A stretch of 5,653 nucleotides of DNA from contig JALURI010000075.1 in assembly GCA_027016965.1 (NCBI GenBank), forward strand, positions 1 to 5,653. Direction: 5' to 3'. The notes below the pieces were generated by a model. The model made no database searches, was not told where the DNA came from, and saw only the letters and a program-made list of their open reading frames with translations. Source of the stretch: Geoglobus sp. GTDB lineage: Archaea > Halobacteriota > Archaeoglobi > Archaeoglobales > Archaeoglobaceae. This document shows, one piece after another, positions 1 through 4,743 of the stretch (position 1 is its first letter; each line of letters starts with the position of its first letter). Position numbers and translations under genes: made by a program.

Positions 1-8
1 ATATAATT
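1..8 (+). promoter_or_regulatory. TATA box of the cysteate synthase operon (leaderless promoter)
   Basis: The window opens with ATATAATT, centred about 26 bases before the ATG at 30. In archaea the TATA element lies about 26 bases before the transcription start, so the transcript would begin at or next to the ATG and lack a leader. This agrees with the absence of a Shine-Dalgarno sequence before this gene. The BRE and any operator lie outside the window, so regulation cannot be read. Confidence 0.5.
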
Positions 9-29
9 CCATGCATACATCTGTTTTAG

Positions 30-1214
30 ATGAAATATCACCTCCGCTGTCCTAAATGCAATTGCACATTTCCAGATAGAGGATTCAACTTTAATTGCCC
101 ATCCGGATGCGATTCAGTTATAAAGACAGAATATACAGCAAAACCGGTTTTTAAAGGTACTGGGATATGGCGATATCTTGACTACATTCCTGTCAATTCC
201 AAGATTGAATATGATGAATTTCCTGCCATATTCAAAAGCCAGGAATACTCGGACATGTATCGATCAGAGATCTACTTTATACTCAATGGCTACGTCCCTG
301 ATTTAGATGTGAGGATGAGAACATGCACATTCAAAGAGCTTGAAGTTCTCGCATCGCTAAAATACTCTGAAAAATGGAGAAAAGATGTCACACTGTCTTC
401 AGTTGGAAATACAGCCAATGCATTCTTGGAGCTCGGGAAATATGTGAAAAATGTACAGGTGACCTTATTCATTCCCGAGGAGATAACCTGCTGCATGTTT
501 GAGATAGAGAGAAGTGAAAATGTAACACTGGTTGGGGTGAGAGGGGGATATGATCTCGCAACAAATCTTGCAAAGATATTTTCTAAAAAAATAAGAAATG
601 TGGTGTATGAGGGGGGAGGTCTGAACTTTGCAAGAAGGGATGGTCTGTCCACAATGGCTTATGCATTTATTGAGAAATTCAGGTTCTCTCCAGATTGCTA
701 CATTCAGTCTGTTGGAAGCGGTACAGGAGTTATAGCATTTTTCGATGGGATGAAGAGGCTTGGAATGAAACCGCCTTCTGTTATACTCGCCCAGAATTCT
801 CCATTCCTCCCAATTGTGGACGCATGGAATAAAAGTCTTGAGTCAGTGCCCGAATATGATTTTGATCCGGTTGAGAAGCTCTATGCCAAGGTTCTGTCCA
901 ATAAGAGGCCCCTTTACCATCAGAGGGGGGGATTGAAGGATATTCTAACTGAAGCCGGTGGAAAGGCACTGGGCATAACTACTGAAGATGCAAAGAGATC
1001 AGGAAAAGAATTCAAAAAAATCTATGGATTTGAGCTTTATCCGGCTGCTGAGGTTGCAATGGGAGTTCTTGATAAAATCAACATCAAAGGAAAGAAAGTT
1101 GTGGTAAACATCACCGGCTCAGGACTCGATCTTCTGAAAAAAGATTACAGAGTGAGGGAAACAAAATTTGATTACATTGTTGAAAGTGAAAACGATCTGG
1201 AGATGATAAAATGA
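30..1214 (+). CDS. Cysteate synthase (threonine synthase-like, PLP-dependent)
   Basis: Predicted to catalyse O-phospho-L-serine plus sulfite to L-cysteate plus phosphate, the entry to the cysteate branch of coenzyme M synthesis in the cytosol. The 394-residue protein has the threonine synthase-like fold type II layout. It has an N-terminal Cys cluster (C7, C10, C23, C27) like a zinc ribbon, the CTFKELE segment with the probable PLP Schiff-base Lys102, the substrate loop SSVGNT at 123-128, and the glycine-rich phosphate loop VGSGTG at 228-233. The TCTFKELE/SVGNT pattern and the short zinc-ribbon-like N-terminus resemble Methanosarcina cysteate synthase more than true threonine synthases as I recall them. 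The next gene, a sulfopyruvate decarboxylase, supports cysteate over threonine. The ATG at 30 is preferred because a TATA box sits 26 bases upstream and the N-terminus starts just before the Cys cluster. The stop overlaps the next start as ATGA. A diverged threonine synthase is the main alternative. Confidence 0.87.
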   Translation: MKYHLRCPKCNCTFPDRGFNFNCPSGCDSVIKTEYTAKPVFKGTGIWRYLDYIPVNSKIEYDEFPAIFKSQEYSDMYRSEIYFILNGYVPDLDVRMRTCTFKELEVLASLKYSEKWRKDVTLSSVGNTANAFLELGKYVKNVQVTLFIPEEITCCMFEIERSENVTLVGVRGGYDLATNLAKIFSKKIRNVVYEGGGLNFARRDGLSTMAYAFIEKFRFSPDCYIQSVGSGTGVIAFFDGMKRLGMKPPSVILAQNSPFLPIVDAWNKSLESVPEYDFDPVEKLYAKVLSNKRPLYHQRGGLKDILTEAGGKALGITTEDAKRSGKEFKKIYGFELYPAAEVAMGVLDKINIKGKKVVVNITGSGLDLLKKDYRVRETKFDYIVESENDLEMIK

Positions 1215-2296
1215 TCGAAGATGAAGTGATCAATGCTTTGAAAAGAGCGGGGATAACTCACATTCTGTATCTACCATGTGAACGTATCCGTTTTCTTCTC
1301 AAAAAAATGTCAGACGAGTTCAATCCTGTCCCTCTTTCCAGAGAAGAAGAGGGTGTTGGAATTTCAGCCGGACTTTACATGGCTGGAAAGAGACCATTAA
1401 TGGTTGTGCAATCATCCGGCTTTGGAAACATGATAAATGCTCTTCTGAGTCTTACCAGAATTTACAGATTCCCTCTACCGATACTGATAAGCTGGAGAGG
1501 TGTTTACGGAGAGAAAATCTCTGCACAAGTGCCAATGGGAAAAAAAATCAGATCTTTGCTTGAGGTTCTTGATATCCCGTATATGATATTTGATGGAAAA
1601 AACCTGCCAGATGTGGAGAACACCATACTCTCTGCATACGAAAAGCACAACATTACTGCCGTTCTTCTGAGACCAGACATCTGGACACAGTATCCTGAAT
1701 TTCAATTTGAGCCAAGAGAGTACAGAAATCCTGAATTTTCGCTGAAAGATGGTAAAGCCACGCTGACAAGATTTGAGATTATCGATGGAATAAAAGATTC
1801 CTTACAGGGAAAAATTGTAATTTCGAATTTGGGATTTCCAAGCAGAGAGCTTTATGAGGTACTTGATCAGCCAACAAACTTCTACATGCTTGGAAGTATG
1901 GGACTTGCTACTTCCATAGCTCTGGGATTGAACATTGCGGGAAAGGAAGTCATATCCATAGACGGTGATGGATCTGTGCTAATGAACCCATCCACTATCT
2001 TCACAGCAGGTTTGATGTCTCGGGAGAAGTTAAAAATAATTGTTATAGACAATTCAGCCTACGGTAGCACAGGGAATCAAAAAACCGCATCTACGAAAGC
2101 AGATCTGGCTTTGATGGGAATTTCTGCAGGCTTGAAAACATTGAGAGCCTTCACACCTGATGAGATCAGGGATGCCCTGAAGAGTGGCAAGAGCTCATAC
2201 ATACACGTTCCCACCAAACCCGGAAATGCTAAGGTTGGACTCATCCCATACACTCCTCTGGAAATCAAAGAAAGGTTTATGGAGGCAATCAAATGA
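1211..2296 (+). CDS. comDE: Sulfopyruvate decarboxylase, fused ComD-ComE subunits
   Basis: Thiamine diphosphate (ThDP) enzyme that decarboxylates 3-sulfopyruvate to sulfoacetaldehyde, the step after cysteate is transaminated. The 361 residues hold two domains. Residues 1 to about 165 are the alpha (ComD) pyrimidine-binding domain, with the REEEGVGISAGLYMAGK segment (44-60) carrying the conserved glutamate expected to activate ThDP. Residues about 185 to 361 are the beta (ComE) pyrophosphate-binding domain, with the GDG at 252-254 and the distal N281 (IDNSAYGSTG) that make up the Mg-ThDP motif. In Methanocaldococcus the two subunits are separate genes; fusion is known from Methanosarcina-type organisms. 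Both halves look intact. The ATG overlaps the upstream stop (ATGA), and its own stop overlaps the next ATG the same way, so the three genes are probably translationally coupled. The aminotransferase giving sulfopyruvate is not in the window. Confidence 0.92.
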   Translation: MIEDEVINALKRAGITHILYLPCERIRFLLKKMSDEFNPVPLSREEEGVGISAGLYMAGKRPLMVVQSSGFGNMINALLSLTRIYRFPLPILISWRGVYGEKISAQVPMGKKIRSLLEVLDIPYMIFDGKNLPDVENTILSAYEKHNITAVLLRPDIWTQYPEFQFEPREYRNPEFSLKDGKATLTRFEIIDGIKDSLQGKIVISNLGFPSRELYEVLDQPTNFYMLGSMGLATSIALGLNIAGKEVISIDGDGSVLMNPSTIFTAGLMSREKLKIIVIDNSAYGSTGNQKTASTKADLALMGISAGLKTLRAFTPDEIRDALKSGKSSYIHVPTKPGNAKVGLIPYTPLEIKERFMEAIK

Positions 2297-3168
2297 GGAT
2301 CGGGTACCTTTCCACAATCTATCACACATCCCATATTCTGAAAATAAAAAAAGCGGTAAAAGCAGAATGGAAGATATTCGGGACTGGCATGGATATAATT
2401 TCATCATTTAAATCTGAAAAGATTGATCTTGCCTATGTGGGATTGACTCCGGCAATAACAGGTGTTGTTGAAGAGTTGGATATAGTATGCATAGCCGGAG
2501 GTCATATTGAGGGGACTGTTATTGCCGGAAAGGTTGGGAAAGAGGAATTTCCGGAAAATTTAGAGGGGAAAACTGTTGGAGTTCCATCAAAGGGAAGCAT
2601 TCATGACGTTATATTGAGGAATTTGGAGAATATCGCTGATTTTGAGATACTGAACTATCCCTGGGCAGAAATGATTCTGGATGACTTCATTGATGGAAAA
2701 ATTGATGCTATTTGCGGGACTCCAAATTTAGCTGTTCTGGCAAGGAAATACGGTGCAAAAATTCTTGTAGATCCAGCCAAACTATGGCAGTGGAATCCGA
2801 GTTACGGCATAGTTACCAGAAGGGGGTTCCTGGACAGGAATCTGGAAAAGGTAAGTGACTTTCTGATAAAGCATGAATGGGCTACCAATATTCTCAGAGA
2901 AAACAGAAATTTCGCATCAATTGTTCTGAGCGAGTATCTGAAGAACGAACTCAGTCCTGTAACAGTAAAGGAGATTCTCGATCTCAGCCCAAAGTACTGC
3001 TCCTCACTCCCTGAAAAATACATTAAAAGTACCTTGGATCTCGCCGAAGTCATGATCAACCTCGGATATATCAGTAATGTCCCAGAATCAGACGAGCTTT
3101 TCAATTTGGAGATAATATCAGATATTCATCCACAGGAAGAGCATTACACCAAAACAGCAGTTCCATAA
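2293..3168 (+). CDS. Solute-binding-protein-fold protein without signal peptide (NMT1/THI5- or DUF3834-like), function unknown
   Basis: A 291-residue protein that resembles the periplasmic binding proteins of nitrate/sulfonate/taurine ABC importers and archaeal DUF3834-type proteins. The N-terminus (MRIGYLSTIYHTSHIL) goes straight into the first beta strand, followed by IDLAYVGLTPAI (44-55), IVCIAGGHIEGTVIAG (64-79), the lobe-2 start GKTVGVPSKGSIHD (92-105), and IDAICGTPNLAVLA (137-150). These are typical of a two-lobed type II binding fold. The C-terminal third (180-265) is mainly helical. There is no signal peptide, lipobox or membrane segment, and the ATG is fixed by its ATGA overlap with comDE, so it should be cytosolic. 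No transporter ATPase or permease for it is visible. Signal-less proteins of this fold can be enzymes (MqnA, THI5) or ligand sensors. Coupling to cysteate synthase and ComDE suggests a job in coenzyme M or sulfonate metabolism, which is inference. Confidence 0.75.
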   Translation: MRIGYLSTIYHTSHILKIKKAVKAEWKIFGTGMDIISSFKSEKIDLAYVGLTPAITGVVEELDIVCIAGGHIEGTVIAGKVGKEEFPENLEGKTVGVPSKGSIHDVILRNLENIADFEILNYPWAEMILDDFIDGKIDAICGTPNLAVLARKYGAKILVDPAKLWQWNPSYGIVTRRGFLDRNLEKVSDFLIKHEWATNILRENRNFASIVLSEYLKNELSPVTVKEILDLSPKYCSSLPEKYIKSTLDLAEVMINLGYISNVPESDELFNLEIISDIHPQEEHYTKTAVP

Positions 3169-3170
3169 AA

Positions 3171-3179
3171 TTTACAAAT
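3171..3179 (+). promoter_or_regulatory. TATA box of the S26e-like gene
   Basis: TTTACAAAT is centred 26 bases before the ATG at 3201, with A-rich sequence just upstream that could serve as BRE. No Shine-Dalgarno precedes the ATG, so a leaderless transcript is expected. The site separates this gene from the three-gene operon that ends at 3168. Confidence 0.45.
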
Positions 3180-3200
3180 CCATATTTCATATAGTTAATC

Positions 3201-3467
3201 ATGAAGGCTCCCTACAGAAGGGAGTACAAACAGAGCACATCCAGGGGAAAGGACTACACAATAAGGTGTGATGGTTGCGGGAAGAAGATTCCAAGGTTCA
3301 AGACTTTTATCTCATACAGAGGATTCAGACTTGATTCTGAGCTTGAGAAGGCGATTGGGAAAAAGAACATCCATACTTTTTCCCAGAAAATGTATTACTG
3401 CCCTAAATGTGCAAGAAACCTTGGAATAGCACAGCCCGGTAAGCTTGGAAAGAGAAGAAAGTGCTGA
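3201..3467 (+). CDS. rps26e: Ribosomal protein S26e family (small-subunit zinc protein)
   Basis: An 88-residue basic protein with two CxxC pairs, C23-x2-C26 (CDGCGKKIPR) and C67-x2-C70 (YYCPKCARNLGI), which would bind one zinc. The order basic N-terminus, CxxC, IPR, a strand with YRGF, then YYCxxCAxxLGI and a lysine/arginine-rich tail matches archaeal S26e, which binds near the mRNA exit region of the small subunit. Length is normal for archaeal S26e, and the ATG is supported by a TATA box at -26. It lies 32 bases after the preceding operon and is not obviously part of it. S26e is best known from TACK archaea and eukaryotes, so its presence carries lineage information. A generic zinc-ribbon protein is the alternative, but the second motif is characteristic. 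Confidence 0.8.
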   Translation: MKAPYRREYKQSTSRGKDYTIRCDGCGKKIPRFKTFISYRGFRLDSELEKAIGKKNIHTFSQKMYYCPKCARNLGIAQPGKLGKRRKC

Positions 3468-3567
3468 CCAGTTTGAACAACTGACTCTCAAACATCATTC
3501 CCGAAAATCCAGCGAAAAGATCTGTTAAAGCCTTCAATTTCGAGTCCATTATTTTCTGTAGAAATCA

Positions 3568-3583
3568 TTTTTCTTCCTCTTTT
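3568..3583 (+). terminator. Possible oligo-T terminator after the S26e-like gene
   Basis: A pyrimidine tract of five Ts followed by TT and TTTT runs split by C lies 100 bases after the S26e stop. Archaeal RNA polymerase stops at such T-rich tracts without needing a hairpin, and none is obvious here. This is the first good T-rich tract on the plus strand after the gene. Confidence 0.35.
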
Positions 3584-3590
3584 CCGATGG

Positions 3591-3608
3591 TGTGTCCACA
3601 AGGACACA
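3591..3608. repeat. Inverted repeat (TGTGTCC-ACAA-GGACACA)
   Basis: Perfect 7-base arms around a 4-base spacer. The repeat is followed directly by the AT-rich AAATAAATAAT, which could be a TATA element. This arrangement suits a regulator-binding operator at the BRE side of a promoter, or an RNA hairpin. The half site TGTCCACA recurs at 4091-4098 without its partner. Confidence 0.5.
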
Positions 3609-3619
3609 AAATAAATAAT
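3609..3619 (+). promoter_or_regulatory. Possible TATA element after the inverted repeat
   Basis: AAATAAATAAT lies about 26 bases before the ATG at 3640, the spacing expected for a leaderless archaeal transcript. The same bases read on the minus strand are T-rich and could instead stop transcription coming from the tRNA, so the call is weak. Confidence 0.3.
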
Positions 3620-3639
3620 CTCCCTCCTTAGAAAATGTA

Positions 3640-3939
3640 ATGTCTCGGCTTCAGCTAACTTTAATCATTTTATGCGTATGCCATTCCTTCATGCCACGTT
3701 CGAACCTTGGAAAAGTTCGTGTCAGCCTGACTGTTCTCAGAAATGTCCTGGAAGCCTCAAGGGAATACATCTCTAACCTGTCTCAGTTCTTCGAGGATCG
3801 TCTTCTGGAGTTTCTGAGGTGGGTAAATCACCCATTGGCTCGTTCAGAAATATGGGCCCGGAGGGATTTGAACCCTCGACCGCCCGGTTATGAGCCGGGC
3901 GCTCTGACCTGGCTAAGCTACGGGCCCGTCCAGCAGTAA
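3640..3939 (+). pseudogene. Possible SSV-type integrase Int(N) remnant running into the tRNA antisense
   Basis: A 99-codon open frame. From about residue 72 to 96 (ARRDLNPRPPGYEPGALT and onward) it is simply the antisense of the tRNA and has no weight alone. The preceding part, especially from the internal ATG at 3691, reads as a plausible soluble helical segment (SLTVLRNVLEASREYISNLSQF). In SSV-type archaeal elements the attachment site lies inside the integrase gene. After integration the short N-terminal piece adjoins the intact tRNA, pointing into its 3' end, which is the geometry seen here. No C-terminal integrase part or second tRNA 3' copy is in the window. No Shine-Dalgarno precedes either ATG, but a TATA-like element lies at -26 to the first. 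Chance openness opposite a GC-rich tRNA is a serious alternative. Confidence 0.22.
3853..3927 (-). tRNA. tRNA with CAU anticodon, probably tRNA-Ile2 (AUA-decoding)
   Basis: A complete 75-base cloverleaf on the minus strand. The acceptor stem is GGGCCCG/CGGGCCC with discriminator A. The D arm begins GCTTAGCCAGG. The anticodon stem is CCCGG/CCGGG around loop CTCATAA (anticodon CAT). The variable loop has five bases, and the T arm is GAGGG/CCCTC with loop TTCAAAT. The CCA end is not encoded and there is no intron. CAT may mean initiator Met, elongator Met or Ile2. The G1-C72 pair and lack of initiator features exclude the usual archaeal initiator. The GGGCC-start acceptor with A73 resembles archaeal isoleucine tRNAs, so Ile2, whose C34 would be modified to agmatidine by TiaS, is favoured over elongator Met. 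Confidence 0.95.
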
Positions 3940-3940
3940 T

Positions 3941-4045
3941 TCAAATTCTGTTTCCTATTGGCTGAACTTTTTTTGGCAGTGGAAGGTTTTTGTTTCTTTT
4001 TTCAACATGGACGTTCATCGACGCCTCTGAGTTCATAGCAGGCAT
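3941..4045 (-). CDS. Small ORF (34 aa) with strong Shine-Dalgarno, unknown
   Basis: Reads MPAMNSEASMNVHVEKRNKN and ends PKKVQPIGNRI, a small basic peptide with no membrane segment, Cys pair or recognised domain. What argues for it is the start: AGGAGGTGGG lies at 4051-4060, a near-perfect Shine-Dalgarno seven bases before the ATG, stronger than any other in the window. The stop is 13 bases before the tRNA 5' end, so both could lie on one transcript. A TATA-like TTTATAAG at 4066-4073 is upstream, but at the usual distance transcription would start at the ATG and leave out the Shine-Dalgarno, so it may not be the promoter. It may be a real small protein, the surviving start of a gene cut near the tRNA, or chance. 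Confidence 0.3.
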   Translation of the reverse strand: MPAMNSEASMNVHVEKRNKNLPLPKKVQPIGNRI

Positions 4046-4235
4046 TAAATCCCACCTCCTGTCTGCTTATAAAGATTGTCCATGATTGGATGTCCACATG
4101 GAAGTATGTAAATGGATGGTGACCAGCAACTGTCAGGTTACTGTTTGAGAACCTTCCAAACCATCAATAATCCTCCAGTTCGACATAGCCTTCACTCCAG
4201 AGCTCAATCAGAATATTGTTCACAAGACTCAAATC

Positions 4236-4249
4236 CAGCCTTAAGGCTG
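4236..4249. repeat. Perfect 14-base palindrome CAGCCTTAAGGCTG
   Basis: An uninterrupted palindrome in the non-coding stretch, with no gene start close by on either strand. It could be a dimeric protein-binding site. As a hairpin it would lack a loop unless inner pairs open. Confidence 0.4.
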
Positions 4250-4252
4250 TTC

Positions 4253-4279
4253 AAAGAAAAATCGGAGTTCATATATGAA
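4253..4279 (-). terminator. Possible terminator of the ABC operon
   Basis: Downstream of the minus-strand membrane-protein stop, the 12-base palindrome TTCATATATGAA (4268-4279) is followed by TTTTTCTTT (4261-4253 on the minus strand). The T-run alone could serve as an archaeal terminator; the palindrome is AT-rich and a weak hairpin. Confidence 0.35.
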
Positions 4280-4305
4280 TGAGTTAACACAACCCCTTTT
4301 TATTT

Positions 4306-4743
4306 TTAAATCAAAGCAAACGGGTAAGCTGAAGCCCCAATCGTTATGATCCAGAAAATGAAGTAGAGCGGATGGAACTTTTTTCTGTAAATCTCGAAAT
4401 ACCTCGAATATTTTATAACAACGTAACCCTCCGCCAATATCTCCCAGAAAAGGAGCATTCCTGCAGTAATGATTATAAACTCCACCCATCCCGGGATCTC
4501 GAGAAACAAAAACGGCAGGTAGTAAATCAAAACAATGGGAAATGTCTGCACATGGCCAAATTCGTGGAGGGCTTCCATTTTTACCCTCTCTTTTTCAGGC
4601 AGCCCGTATCTCATCAGGAAGTTCGCGAGCTGTGGATGGCGCATGAAGCCTATCTTAGCCCACCAGTTGCTCCATATAACGATTTCAAATTCAAGCCCGT
4701 GCCAGGACTTCACCGTTCTTCTTTCGATTATTTCTCCGCTCAT
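4306..4743 (-). CDS. Small membrane protein with HEFGH zinc-protease-like motif
   Basis: A 145-residue protein of no family I can name. Residues 1-55 are largely soluble or amphipathic (several Trp, then MRHPQLANFLMRYGLPEKER). HEFGH at 60-64 matches the HExxH zinc site of metallopeptidases. Three hydrophobic segments follow, at about 67-83, 87-104 and 125-143. A conserved-looking glutamate in WEILAEGY (E101 or E105) could be the third zinc ligand, as in gluzincins. This is a motif reading, not a proven peptidase. The ATG at 4743 is supported by GGGAGG ten bases upstream, and its first 53 bases overlap the end of the ATPase gene in another frame, so translation is probably coupled. It would act in the membrane, perhaps processing or assisting the substrate of the neighbouring ABC system. 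No signal peptide. Confidence 0.72.
   Translation of the reverse strand: MSGEIIERRTVKSWHGLEFEIVIWSNWWAKIGFMRHPQLANFLMRYGLPEKERVKMEALHEFGHVQTFPIVLIYYLPFLFLEIPGWVEFIIITAGMLLFWEILAEGYVVIKYSRYFEIYRKKFHPLYFIFWIITIGASAYPFALI

Larger units (their letters stand above)
3468..3852. other. Gene-poor stretch between the S26e-like gene and the tRNA
   Basis: No confident protein gene. It holds a pyrimidine tract at 3568-3583 that may end the S26e transcript, an 18-base inverted repeat at 3591-3608 beside an AT-rich TATA-like element, and a plus-strand reading frame from 3640 that continues into the antisense of the tRNA. That last item is treated separately as a possible integrase remnant. Confidence 0.6.
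3928..4305. other. Gene-poor stretch between the tRNA and the ABC operon
   Basis: No confident gene. It holds a 34-codon minus-strand ORF with a strong Shine-Dalgarno (3941-4045), a minus-strand TATA-like TTTATAAG at 4066-4073, a minus frame open from 4250 to 4002 except for one TGA at 4164-4166, a 14-base palindrome at 4236-4249, a 12-base palindrome at 4268-4279 followed by a T-run, and a short plus-strand T5-A-T5 tract near 4297-4307. Plus-strand ORFs of under 60 codons here have no ribosome binding site. Confidence 0.6.

Noticed and set aside
290..652. Minus-strand open frame of 120 codons inside the cysteate synthase gene
   Set aside because: It lies opposite a well-supported gene, shows no family resemblance and has no upstream signals.
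2293..3168. Ordinary periplasmic sulfonate-binding protein of an ABC importer
   Set aside because: The start is fixed by the ATGA overlap, and the sequence begins at the first beta strand with no signal peptide or lipobox, so an exported role is unlikely.
3844..3939. Protein-like string containing NPRPPGYEPGALT as evidence of a conserved protein domain
   Set aside because: It is the antisense translation of the tRNA and appears opposite many tRNA genes; only the reading frame before the tRNA can carry weight.
4164..4166. In-frame TGA as a selenocysteine codon
   Set aside because: No SECIS-like hairpin or selenoprotein family is recognisable, and the flanking frame itself is doubtful.
3468..4305. 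CRISPR array or tandem repeats in the gene-poor middle region
   Set aside because: Only short isolated palindromes and one recurring octamer were seen; there are no regularly spaced repeats.
4241..4489. Minus-strand 82-codon frame overlapping the HEFGH membrane-protein gene
   Set aside because: It is a shadow in another frame of a better-supported gene with a Shine-Dalgarno and membrane segments.
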